From Intestinibacter sp964449895 (GTDB lineage Bacteria > Bacillota > Clostridia > Peptostreptococcales > Peptostreptococcaceae): a stretch of 64,000 nt of DNA. Positions 45,429-54,095 of the stretch are shown piece after piece; the stretch's first letter is position 1, and every line of letters starts with the position of its first letter. Location: assembly GCA_964449895.1 (NCBI GenBank), contig CAYVBY010000001.1:310001-374000 (forward strand), given 5' to 3'. A model generated the notes under the pieces. That model saw only the letters and a program-made list of their open reading frames with translations, was not told the origin of the DNA and made no database searches. Position numbers and translations under genes: made by a program.

Positions 45429-45722
45429 CTATTTTGTAAATTTTTTGATTGTATCTATTAGTTCCTTAATTACTAATTCATTTTGTTCTTTATCATCATA
45501 TTTTAGGCTTTTAGATACACAACACTTTATATGATTTTCAAGTATAATTGCTCCTACATTATCAATTGCAGATCTTATTGCAGATATTTGTACTAAAATA
45601 TCAACACAATACCTATCATCTTCAATCATCTTTTGTATTCCTTTAACTTGACCTTCTATTCTTCTGAGTCTCCTATTAAGTGCCTCCTTATCATTTGTTT
45701 TAGCTAATTTTTTTTCACTCAT
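45429..45722 (-). CDS. CsoR-family metal-sensing transcriptional repressor
   Basis: A 97-residue all-helical regulator of the DUF156/CsoR family: NRRLRRIEGQVKGIQKMI, then a Cys in YCVDIL and the His-Cys pair in ENHIKCCV. These form the Cys-His-Cys Cu(I) site of CsoR. Copper sensing is likely, but no copper exporter is in the window. Paralogues sense nickel, persulfide or formaldehyde. An extended -10 (TGCTATAAT, complement of 45753-45761) lies just upstream, so it may not depend on the riboswitch further up. Confidence 0.82.
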   Translation of the reverse strand: MSEKKLAKTNDKEALNRRLRRIEGQVKGIQKMIEDDRYCVDILVQISAIRSAIDNVGAIILENHIKCCVSKSLKYDDKEQNELVIKELIDTIKKFTK

Positions 45723-45954
45723 TATTTACACCTCTTATTAGCGATATATATTATTATAGCATTAATTAAAATGTTTTTACCATATTGTCTTATTTTTATA
45801 CAAAAAAATAAGACTCATAAATTGAAATAAATGTTCTATGATTAACAAATAAGAAAATCTTTACTCTAAATATATTTATGTAGATTTTCTAAAATCACAT
45901 ATATAAAAATTATAATTATCTAGTATTTTAAAATAAATATAATTATATATATGA

Positions 45955-45981
45955 TATAAAAAAGAACCTTTTCGGTTCTAT
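45955..45981 (-). terminator. Terminator downstream of the second cobalamin riboswitch
   Basis: AGAACCGAAAAGGTTCT hairpin followed by TTTTTT on the - strand, about 90 bases past the aptamer. It may be its expression platform. Confidence 0.75.
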
Positions 45982-46069
45982 AAAAATCTATAATATGTAT
46001 ATAATGTCCGCGCGATTATAAATAACCCATATTACAGTATTTCTCTCCCACCGAAAGAGCATGTATAAA

Positions 46070-46245
46070 TTTAGGCAGGTCTCCTGGCTTGAAATCATCC
46101 TACTAACTCATCCTTCCCGATTTAACAGTGGAATTAAGTTCTCCAAAACTTAAGCTTTCGTCATTCTTACAGTAGCGGGGGCTGCTGTGGATTTTCACCA
46201 CATTCCCTATTAAGTATTTTTGTACACCTTGAACAATATTCAATT
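46070..46245 (-). promoter_or_regulatory. Second cobalamin riboswitch without an adjacent B12 gene
   Basis: On the - strand the aptamer landmarks are present: AATGTGGTGAAAATCCACAG, GCAGCCCCCGCTACTGTAAG, a B12 box variant CCACTG, CGGGAAGGATGAG and CCAGGAGACCTGCC. It is followed by a terminator at 45955-45981. The next gene on this strand (CsoR-like) starts more than 230 bases beyond that, after a stretch in which I see no gene. The riboswitch plus this stretch explain the 606-base gap 45723-46328. Confidence 0.88.
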
Positions 46246-46328
46246 CATAAATCTTATTTTCTAAAAATTTACACAACTTGTGTGTTTTTAATTATACTAT
46301 TTTTTTTTATTTTGTTCAATAATTATAA

Positions 46329-47420
46329 TTATTTTGACGATATATATTCCAGAAATGTTATAGGATGATAAATTTCATCCTTATCTACTAAATTAGATAA
46401 AGTAACTCCTAAAAGTCTTACTTGTAAATTATTATCTTCTATATTTTTAAGTAAATTATATATATTCATCCTTATATCTTCATGAGAATTTACCCCATAT
46501 TGTAGACTAATACTCCTTGTTATTTGGGTAAAATTTTCAAATTTTATCTTAAGTGTAATAGTTTTACCAAGTTTATTTATATATTTAGCTCTATCACTGA
46601 CTTCAAGGCATAATTCATCTAATATATTTACTATATCTTCTTCATCTAATCTATAATTATGATCTAATGTAGTTTCTGATCCGATAGATTTTCGCTCTCT
46701 ATAAGGCTCTACCGGTCTATAATCTATTCCTCTAGCAAAATTATAGTATGTATAACCCTTACTTTTAAATATTTTTTCCAAGTCATACAAGCTTAATTTT
46801 CTTAAATCATATCCATTTTTTATTCCTATATTTTTTAATGTTTTAGAAGTCACCTTGCCTATACCCCAAAACTTATCTATAGGAAGTGTATCTAAAAAAT
46901 CTTGCGCATTTTCCGGCGTTATAACTGTAAATCCATTTGGTTTCTTATAATCAGAAGCAAGTTTCGCTAAAAATTTATTGTAAGAAACTCCTGCAGATGA
47001 ATTTAAACCAGTCTCTAGTAATATATCTCTTTTTATAAATTTTGCTATAGTTGTGGCATATTTTATAGGTATTTTAGGATTTGTAACATCTAAAAATGCT
47101 TCATCTAATGATAAAGGTTCTACCAAATCTGTATACCTATAGAAAATTTGTCTTATTTGATTGGAAACTTCTTTATATACATCAAATCTAGGTCTTACAA
47201 AAATAGCATACGGACACCTTTTATAGGCAATTTTAGATGGCATAGCTGAATGTATTCCATATTTTCTAGCTTCATAAGAACAAGTTGCCACAACACCTCT
47301 ACTATTTGGATGTCCTCCAACAACAACAGGCTTTCCTCTCAATGAGTGATTATCCCTTTGTTCTACAGATGCATAAAATGCATCCATATCTATATGTATT
47401 ATTTTTCTAATTTCATCCAT
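46329..47420 (-). CDS. dinB: DNA polymerase IV (Y-family, DinB)
   Basis: A 363-residue error-prone polymerase. It has IIHIDMDAFYASVEQ, GRPKxPVVVGG-like RGKPVVVGG, YSIDEAF-equivalent LSLDEAFLDV, the helix-hairpin-helix around FWGIGKVTSKTL and a C-terminal little-finger domain. It copies past DNA damage. ATG 47420 fits the AAAAGGA site better than ATG 47429. I see no clear LexA box directly upstream. It is third in a run with two unknown genes. Confidence 0.93.
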   Translation of the reverse strand: MDEIRKIIHIDMDAFYASVEQRDNHSLRGKPVVVGGHPNSRGVVATCSYEARKYGIHSAMPSKIAYKRCPYAIFVRPRFDVYKEVSNQIRQIFYRYTDLVEPLSLDEAFLDVTNPKIPIKYATTIAKFIKRDILLETGLNSSAGVSYNKFLAKLASDYKKPNGFTVITPENAQDFLDTLPIDKFWGIGKVTSKTLKNIGIKNGYDLRKLSLYDLEKIFKSKGYTYYNFARGIDYRPVEPYRERKSIGSETTLDHNYRLDEEDIVNILDELCLEVSDRAKYINKLGKTITLKIKFENFTQITRSISLQYGVNSHEDIRMNIYNLLKNIEDNNLQVRLLGVTLSNLVDKDEIYHPITFLEYISSK

Positions 47421-47447
47421 TTGAATCATCCTTTTACTTATCTAATT

Positions 47448-48890
47448 TTAATATTCAATAGATAAAACTTCTTCTATTAGTTCATCTAAATTTTTAGATT
47501 CATCTTTTAGATTTTGTATTAGATACAGAACAACTAATATAGTATCTTTAAATTTTTCCCTGTAATTATTTTGTACAATATCACAATGAACAAACTTATC
47601 ATTTAAATATATATTGTCTTCTTTTAATTCAATCTCATCTATCTCTTCTATATCTATAGATTCTATATTATCTTCCTCATTCTTAAAATAAAAATTTTTA
47701 TCAGTAATTATAAATCCTTTTTTACATGTTTTAAAAAGCGTATTGTCAAATATTAAAATAGGACTTTCTTCTTCAAATTTATTTTGATAAAATCTATTAC
47801 ATTTTAATAATTTTTCACTAAATTTAACATCAGATTCTATACTTATAGTACTTCTAAAAAATCTATTTTCGTCTTTATTTAATATTTTAGTGATAATTTT
47901 TTTAATTTCTTTCATTCGCTCTTCTAAGGTCATCTTATATTCAGGTAATTTTATTATATTTTGTAAAATATTTTCTATAAATTCTTCTGTAAAACAATTA
48001 TATGTATTTTTAATTATTTTAATTAAAGAATTTAATTCTCTCTGATCAAAATATCTAATCTTTTGTTTTTCAATTAAATTTTCATCTATATAATGTTCGT
48101 AAGTTGAATTTTTTAGATACAACCTATCTTTTTCTATATAAATATCTTCAAGATTCATTTTCCCATAATTTTTATTAAAATCTTTTAATATAGAATATAT
48201 ATAACTTGATTTAAAAAGATTTTTAAAAGTATATGTAAATTCATCTTTTAAGAATATCTTTAATTTATCATCCTTTAAATTAGAATAAATTCTACTATAT
48301 AGAGTATTTAAATTAGAAAAATTACTAGCCTCTATCATTTTCATTTTTATTCCTTGTTTTTCTATTTCAAAATATTTTTGTTTTTCCTCAGGTGACAAAT
48401 TTTGAATATCTAAACTGTAATCATCTACATCTTCTCTATTATTACTTATAAAATTATAAATTTTATTTTTATTTTCATTATTAAGTAGACATTTTTCATT
48501 ATGAAAAAAATTAGTTAAATCTCCATTAACTTCAAACTCTTCTAATAAATCTTGATTATATATCATTTCTTCAAATCTATCATTTAAATTTTCAATTAAA
48601 AAGCTCTTATTTTCTACAGAGTATTTTAATTTATCAAAAATTGTGTTGTTTATAATTTCTAAATCCTTAAAATTATCTACTTTTTCAATTGAACTTATAT
48701 AAAAATTTCGTTCTGCTTTTATATTATTTGATAATATGTCTATTTTCTCCTGATTTAAAAGTTCTAAACTTTTATCGAAGAAATTCTTATCTACAATATT
48801 TTGACTATATAGCTTTTGTAATTTTAATATTAATTCATCAATATAGCCCCTTTTATCAAATTCAATATAAATTTGCTCAGATGATGTCAT
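47448..48890 (-). CDS. Unknown protein with C-terminal PH-like domain, upstream of dinB
   Basis: A 480-residue soluble protein that I do not recognise. Most of it is helical and rich in Lys, Glu, Asn and Ile. From about residue 370 a strand-rich module (ILIFDNTLFKTCKKGFIITD ... NFYFKNEEDNIESIDIEEID) looks like a bacterial PH-type domain as found in stress-linked proteins. ATG 48890 was preferred to GTG 48899 for spacing. It lies 27 bases before dinB and 84 bases after the other unknown gene. Confidence 0.6.
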   Translation of the reverse strand: MTSSEQIYIEFDKRGYIDELILKLQKLYSQNIVDKNFFDKSLELLNQEKIDILSNNIKAERNFYISSIEKVDNFKDLEIINNTIFDKLKYSVENKSFLIENLNDRFEEMIYNQDLLEEFEVNGDLTNFFHNEKCLLNNENKNKIYNFISNNREDVDDYSLDIQNLSPEEKQKYFEIEKQGIKMKMIEASNFSNLNTLYSRIYSNLKDDKLKIFLKDEFTYTFKNLFKSSYIYSILKDFNKNYGKMNLEDIYIEKDRLYLKNSTYEHYIDENLIEKQKIRYFDQRELNSLIKIIKNTYNCFTEEFIENILQNIIKLPEYKMTLEERMKEIKKIITKILNKDENRFFRSTISIESDVKFSEKLLKCNRFYQNKFEEESPILIFDNTLFKTCKKGFIITDKNFYFKNEEDNIESIDIEEIDEIELKEDNIYLNDKFVHCDIVQNNYREKFKDTILVVLYLIQNLKDESKNLDELIEEVLSIEY

Positions 48891-48983
48891 AAAACTCACC
48901 TACCTTTTATCTATTATTAAAAAATAAACCTTGTAAATTTTATTTACAAAGCTTAATTAAAAGTATTGTTCAATTATAATTTC

Positions 48984-50171
48984 CTATTTGCTATAAAAAC
49001 TATCTATTTCCTCTATTAATTTACTATTAGTTTTTATAAAAACTCTATTTTTATATCTAAAATTCTTGTTGATATTTTTTATATTCACTAAAAGTTTTTT
49101 TCCTTTTTTATAATTTATATACTCTATCAATTTATTCAAATACTTAAATTTTATAGTATAAATATCTTCTTGAATTTTAATATTCAAATCATAATAACTA
49201 GAATTAAACATACAATTTTTTATGATTATATCCTCATATTCTTTGATTTTTTCATCTAAATCTTTAATAGTACATTTAAAATTATTTAAATCTATATTAA
49301 TACATCTATCTATTAAAACTTTGACTGAGTTACTTGAATTTATATCTACACATTCTAAATTATTACATATTTTTTGGCCTATTAATATATTATCTTCGTC
49401 ATTTATATCTGCTAAATTAAAATTTTTTATTATGGCATCTAATTTTCTAAATATAATCAATTCTATTTCTTCACACTTAACAAAATCACCTTTTGATAAA
49501 ATTTCATCCTGCAAATTTGAAAGTGATTTTAAATCACCAGCTTTGCATATATCATTTAATAAATTTTCTTCTATTGATTGTAATTTTTTTTGTTCATTGA
49601 TTTGAATATTTAAATATTCACTTTTATCTATATTTTCTGCTTTATCTTTTACTAATTCCTCTAAAACATCTCTAAGTGTATTTTCTTTATAATCGCCTAT
49701 TTCCTTGTTTATAATATTTTCTAAAACTAATTTCAAATTTTTAAAATTTTCCCCACGAAAATCTAAAGTATTATACTCCTTTAATTCTAAAATTAACTTA
49801 TCCTTTAATTGAGTTTCATCGTATTTAGATTTAAATATAGGTAATATGTTATCAGTCCACCAAATTCCTATATATTCCACGTCTAAATTTAATTTAACAT
49901 CAAAATAATTTTTATAATCTTCGCTTAAAATATCTCCAAAAAGTATAAATTTATATAAATCTTTTTCCATCGAAAAATATTTTAAAGATATGTTTTCTTC
50001 TTTTGATAAAATATATTTAAGATAAGAATTAAATAGTAAATCATCAAGTTCTAATTTTATACTATCTAACATTTTACAAAATAATTCTTTGCTTAATGTA
50101 TTAGGATTTATAATATTTTCAATCCAATTTTCTATTCTATTTATATCTCTTTCATTAATTTTTTCTTCCAT
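48984..50171 (-). CDS. Unknown helical protein, first gene of the dinB run
   Basis: A 395-residue soluble protein without recognisable motif or membrane segment, rich in Lys, Glu, Asn and Ile. It starts with ATG after GAAGGT. Its layout, with alternating short helical repeats (LNDICKAGDLKSLSNLQDEI is one), vaguely resembles the first part of the next gene, so the two may be related or partners. It is divergent from hydF. Confidence 0.55.
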   Translation of the reverse strand: MEEKINERDINRIENWIENIINPNTLSKELFCKMLDSIKLELDDLLFNSYLKYILSKEENISLKYFSMEKDLYKFILFGDILSEDYKNYFDVKLNLDVEYIGIWWTDNILPIFKSKYDETQLKDKLILELKEYNTLDFRGENFKNLKLVLENIINKEIGDYKENTLRDVLEELVKDKAENIDKSEYLNIQINEQKKLQSIEENLLNDICKAGDLKSLSNLQDEILSKGDFVKCEEIELIIFRKLDAIIKNFNLADINDEDNILIGQKICNNLECVDINSSNSVKVLIDRCINIDLNNFKCTIKDLDEKIKEYEDIIIKNCMFNSSYYDLNIKIQEDIYTIKFKYLNKLIEYINYKKGKKLLVNIKNINKNFRYKNRVFIKTNSKLIEEIDSFYSK

Positions 50172-50323
50172 AACTCAACCTTCTTTACTTACACTTTATT
50201 ATTAAATCTACTTATTAACAGTATAAAACAAAAATATAACTATTATCAATATATTGAAAAACAATCAATTACCTTTATTGTGATTATATATATTATAAAA
50301 GTTTTACTAATTTAGAAATCAAA

Positions 50324-50353
50324 TTGACAATAATATAGTGAAAGTCTTATAAT
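50324..50353 (+). promoter_or_regulatory. Sigma-A-type promoter of hydF
   Basis: Perfect TTGACA (50324-50329), 18-base spacer, perfect TATAAT (50348-50353), about 70 bases before the start codon. Confidence 0.8.
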
Positions 50354-50421
50354 ATAAACAATTTAAAACGAAAATTTGCCTTTAGAATTTATTAAGGCTA
50401 TCTTTTTTAGGGGGGATTTAA

Positions 50422-51642
50422 ATGAGTCTAAATGCTACACCTTCTGCAGAACGTGTTCATATAGGAATATTTGGACGACGTAATGCTGGAAAATCAAGTG
50501 TTATAAATGCAATAACAAATCAAAGCTTGGCAATAGTATCTGATGTAAAAGGTACAACTACTGACCCAGTTTCAAAAGCTATGGAATTATTGCCTTTAGG
50601 TCCTGTTATGATAATAGATACACCAGGAATCGACGATGTAGGAGAACTTGGTAAAATGCGTGTTCAAAAAAGTTATCAAGTTTTAAATAAAACAGATATA
50701 GCAATATTAGTTATAGATGGAACTATAGGTGCAACACCTGAAGATAATGCTATATTAGAAAGAATTAAAGAAAAGAAAATCCCATATATAGTTGTTCTTA
50801 ATAAATTGGATTTGGCTAAAGAATTGAAAATAAATTTATCTTTAGATGATAATTCCAACACAATTTGGGTAAGTTCTGTCACAGGAGAAAATATACATGA
50901 ACTTAAAGAATTAATAGCAAAACAAGCTCCTACAGATGATCCTAAATTAAAAATTGTTGGAGATTTATTAGAACCGTCTGATTTTGTAGTACTTGTAGTT
51001 CCTATAGATAAAGCCGCTCCAAAAGGAAGACTTATACTTCCTCAACAACAAACTATAAGAGATATACTCGAAGCCAATGCAGTTTCAATTGTAGTAAAAG
51101 AAAATGAACTTACAAATACTTTAAATAGTCTTGGTAAAAAACCTAAACTTGTAATAACAGATTCTCAAGTTTTTGCAAAAGTATCTAAAGAGACACCAGA
51201 AGATATATTACTTACATCTTTTTCTATTTTATTTGCCCGCTACAAAGGTGATTTAGAAGAAAATGTAAAAGGAGCAAAAGCTATCGAAACATTAGAAGAC
51301 GGCGATACAATCTTAATTTCTGAAGGATGTACGCATCACAGACAATGTGATGATATTGGTCGTGTTAAAATTCCAAATTGGATAAAAAATCACTGTAAAA
51401 AAGAATTAAACTTTGAATTTACAAGTGGTACAGAATTTCCATATGATTTATCTAAATACAAAATGATAGTTCACTGTGGTGGATGTACTTTAAATTCAAA
51501 AGAAATGAAATACAGAGTAAAATGTGCTCAAGATCAAAATGTACCTATAACTAACTATGGTATTTTAATAGCTTATATACAAGGAATCTTAAAAAGAACT
51601 GTGGAGCCATTCCCTAATATAGCTAGTGTATTACAAAAATAG
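50422..51642 (+). CDS. hydF: [FeFe]-hydrogenase maturation GTPase HydF
   Basis: A 406-residue protein. Its N-terminal Era-like GTPase has GRRNAGKS (18-25), DTPGIDD and LNKLDLA. A dimerisation domain follows, then a C-terminal Fe-S domain with CTHH and HCGGC, the CxH...HCxxC ligand set of HydF. It is the scaffold on which HydE and HydG build the di-iron site before transfer to HydA. No hydE, hydG or hydA is in the window. AGGGGGGA precedes the ATG. This gene shows that the organism makes [FeFe]-hydrogenase. Confidence 0.95.
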   Translation: MSLNATPSAERVHIGIFGRRNAGKSSVINAITNQSLAIVSDVKGTTTDPVSKAMELLPLGPVMIIDTPGIDDVGELGKMRVQKSYQVLNKTDIAILVIDGTIGATPEDNAILERIKEKKIPYIVVLNKLDLAKELKINLSLDDNSNTIWVSSVTGENIHELKELIAKQAPTDDPKLKIVGDLLEPSDFVVLVVPIDKAAPKGRLILPQQQTIRDILEANAVSIVVKENELTNTLNSLGKKPKLVITDSQVFAKVSKETPEDILLTSFSILFARYKGDLEENVKGAKAIETLEDGDTILISEGCTHHRQCDDIGRVKIPNWIKNHCKKELNFEFTSGTEFPYDLSKYKMIVHCGGCTLNSKEMKYRVKCAQDQNVPITNYGILIAYIQGILKRTVEPFPNIASVLQK

Positions 51643-51801
51643 AAATTAAAAACAAATAAAATATTTGTAAAATTATACCTAATTTTTTTTTATACATTGA
51701 CTTTTTTATAAAAAAATTATACAATAGTATTCCACCTCAAAATTTTTGAGGCCTTTAAAATACTAATACTTACACGAATAAAAATAATAAAATAATAATT
51801 T

Positions 51802-51836
51802 AAAGCCTTCTATTTTCATAGAAGGCTTATTTTTTA
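51802..51836. terminator. Bidirectional terminator between hydF and DUF1846 genes
   Basis: AAAGCCTTCTAT/ATAGAAGGCTT hairpin, followed by ATTTTTTAT on the + strand and an A/T tract on the other. Confidence 0.85.
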
Positions 51837-51873
51837 TACATATCAAATTATATTAATTTTTAAATTTTCTATA

Positions 51874-53379
51874 TTATATATAATATAAGTTTTGTGAAGG
51901 ATATACTGCATCACAAGTAACATCTATACCTAATTTTCTAAATGTTTGTTCATCATCTTTGCTAAGCATTGTAGTTGAATGAGCTTGCATATTTTTTAAT
52001 TCTGTTAATTTATCCATTGCCATTGCTGCTGTTGGATTTGTCACTGCACATATTGCAAGTGCTGTTAAAACTTCTTCACAACTTAATGAAACTTTTCTAC
52101 TTCCTAAAGTTTCTGTTTTTAATTTTACAATTGGCTCTAATATAACTGGTGATATTAAAAGCATATCATCTGGAATATTTGCTAAAACCTTTATAGCATT
52201 TAATATTGCTGCTGCACTTGCACACATTAAATCACTACCTCTACCTGTAATTATTTCTCCATTATTTAATTCTAATGCTACAACTGAACATATATCATCT
52301 TTTTCAGCATTTGCTTTTAATTTTTCACTATATGATCTAGCTGGAACTACTACTTTTCTGTCTTCAGGTTTTAGGTTTGATTTTTCCATTATTAGGTTCA
52401 TTGTGTCATAAGAACTTTTATTTACTTCACCTTTTTTATATTCACAACCAGTTTTAAAATATCTTCTTATTATTTCTTGTCTTGAAGCTTCACATACCAC
52501 TTCATCATCATATATTCCAAATCCTACTCTATTTACACCCATATCTGTTGGTGATTGGAATATAGATTCTTTTCCTGTTATTTTTTCTATTATCTTTTTA
52601 AGAACGGGGAATAATTCTAAATCTCTATTATAGTTAGTAGATTTTATTCCATATCTATCTAAGTGGAATGAATCTAGCATATTTACATCTTTTAAATCAA
52701 CAGTAGCAGCTTCGTATGCCACATTTACAGGATGATTTACATGAAGATTCCAAACTGGGAAAGTTTCAAATTTAGAATATCCCACAGAATTTCCTTTTTT
52801 ATTTTCATGATATAATTGACTTAAACAAGTTCCAAGTTTTCCACTATTAGGTCCTGGAGCTGTTACAACAACTATAGGTTTTGTAGTTTCTATATATTCA
52901 TTTGCTCCAAATCCTTCATCACTAACTATAGTATTTACATCAGATGGATATCCTTTAGTTGGAGCATGTTTATAAACTTTTATTCCTCTACGCTCTAACT
53001 TATTTATAAATACTGTAGTTGCAGGTTGTCCTTCATATCTTGTTATAACTACACTATTTACATCTAATTCATAAGTTCTTAAATCATCTATTAATCTTAA
53101 GACTTCCATATCGTAAGTTATACCAAAGTCGCCTCTTACTTTATTTCTTTCTATATCTCCTGCATAAACACAGATTATTACCTCAACTTGGTCTTTAATA
53201 TGTTGTAATACTTTTATTTTTGCATCTTCATCAAATCCAGGTAAAACTCTCTTTGCATGTAAATCTCCAATAAGTTTTCCACCAAATTCTATATACAATT
53301 TGTCAAAATTATTAACTCTTTCTAAGATATATTTAGATTGTTGTTCTAAATATTTTTTTGCATCAAAACCTTGTTTCAT
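51874..53379 (-). CDS. DUF1846-family protein
   Basis: A 501-residue soluble protein of the DUF1846 family. The start FDAKKYLEQQSKYILERVNNF, VYAGDIERNK and VVTAPGPNSGKLGTCLSQLYH are typical, the last looking like a nucleotide-binding loop. The biochemical role of the family is not well established. GAGAGGTG precedes the ATG. It is a single gene with a strong promoter at 53488-53516. Confidence 0.85.
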   Translation of the reverse strand: MKQGFDAKKYLEQQSKYILERVNNFDKLYIEFGGKLIGDLHAKRVLPGFDEDAKIKVLQHIKDQVEVIICVYAGDIERNKVRGDFGITYDMEVLRLIDDLRTYELDVNSVVITRYEGQPATTVFINKLERRGIKVYKHAPTKGYPSDVNTIVSDEGFGANEYIETTKPIVVVTAPGPNSGKLGTCLSQLYHENKKGNSVGYSKFETFPVWNLHVNHPVNVAYEAATVDLKDVNMLDSFHLDRYGIKSTNYNRDLELFPVLKKIIEKITGKESIFQSPTDMGVNRVGFGIYDDEVVCEASRQEIIRRYFKTGCEYKKGEVNKSSYDTMNLIMEKSNLKPEDRKVVVPARSYSEKLKANAEKDDICSVVALELNNGEIITGRGSDLMCASAAAILNAIKVLANIPDDMLLISPVILEPIVKLKTETLGSRKVSLSCEEVLTALAICAVTNPTAAMAMDKLTELKNMQAHSTTMLSKDDEQTFRKLGIDVTCDAVYPSQNLYYI

Positions 53380-53487
53380 AACTTAACACCTCTCCATTTT
53401 GCCTTTAAATTTTACACATAAAATATATCTACCTTTTGTAGATTAAAATACTAAATACACAAATACTATTTTACTCACTAAGGTTAT

Positions 53488-53516
53488 ATTATACAATCCT
53501 AAATAAATTATTTCAA
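53488..53516 (-). promoter_or_regulatory. Sigma-A-type promoter of the DUF1846 gene
   Basis: On the - strand TTGAAA, a 17-base spacer and TATAAT, giving a leader of about 100 bases. The rest of the gap 53380-53795 contains a terminator at 53653-53694 and otherwise AT-rich sequence in which I see nothing. Confidence 0.7.
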
Positions 53517-53652
53517 GATTTCATTTTATTTTAAATTAAAATAATCAAGTTTGTAAACTATATTTTTATTTTAATATATTTTTTTAATTTTTATTAAAAC
53601 AAAATATATAAATGTATAAAATAGTTATAATAATTTTAAATGTCAATGGAAT

Positions 53653-53694
53653 TAAAAAAAGCTGACTCCTGTTTAATTTAGAAGTCAGCTTTTA
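53653..53694 (-). terminator. Terminator of tiny membrane protein copy 5
   Basis: AAAAGCTGACT/AGTCAGCTTTTTTT hairpin on the - strand, about 100 bases past the stop at 53796. Confidence 0.8.
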
Positions 53695-53795
53695 ATGGCA
53701 TTTTATCCATACTTTTTTCTAGTATCCTTGACAAAGGTTCCACTTTACTATTATATATATCATTTTTAATTATATATCATCTTAACTAAATGTTA

Positions 53796-53996
53796 TTAAC
53801 AACATCCATCATCATCAATTCCATTACATCCACAAACTATTAATAATAATATTAAAAATGGTATCCATGCACATATATCTATATCAGCCCAGCAGTCTTG
53901 AAATGCCAAGAATAGGAAAAATAATATTATTATCCACCATCCCATTCCGAAAAATCCATCATCACATCCACAACCGCCAAAAAATCTATCTAGCAT
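53796..53996 (-). CDS. Tiny two-helix membrane protein with cysteine-rich ends (family copy 5)
   Basis: A 66-residue member of the family found at 7.5-12.6 kb, here more than 40 kb away. It has MLDRFFGGCGCDDGFFG, a first helix (GWWIIILFFLFLAF), a turn with two Cys and acidic residues (CWADIDIC), a second helix (WIPFLILLLIVC), and the tail CGCNG ending DDDGCC. GGGGG precedes the ATG. Its upstream region shares the CATATTATAT box and spacing with copy 2, and both are read alone or as a pair. Confidence 0.8.
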   Translation of the reverse strand: MLDRFFGGCGCDDGFFGMGWWIIILFFLFLAFQDCWADIDICAWIPFLILLLIVCGCNGIDDDGCC

Positions 53997-54037
53997 TTAT
54001 TGTACCCCCTTGTTGATTGAAATATTTATTTCTAAGA

Positions 54038-54046
54038 TATAATATG
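54038..54046 (-). promoter_or_regulatory. Sigma-K/E-like -10 element upstream of tiny membrane protein copy 5
   Basis: CATATTATA on the - strand, about 50 bases before the start. The 50-base leader aligns with that of copy 2 (CATATTATAT-TTA ... TCAACA-GG). No matching AC is visible at the -35 position. Confidence 0.4.
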
Positions 54047-54095
54047 AGGCATAAGTCTTTTTTGATATAGATTTTTTATAAAAATTTTATATTTT

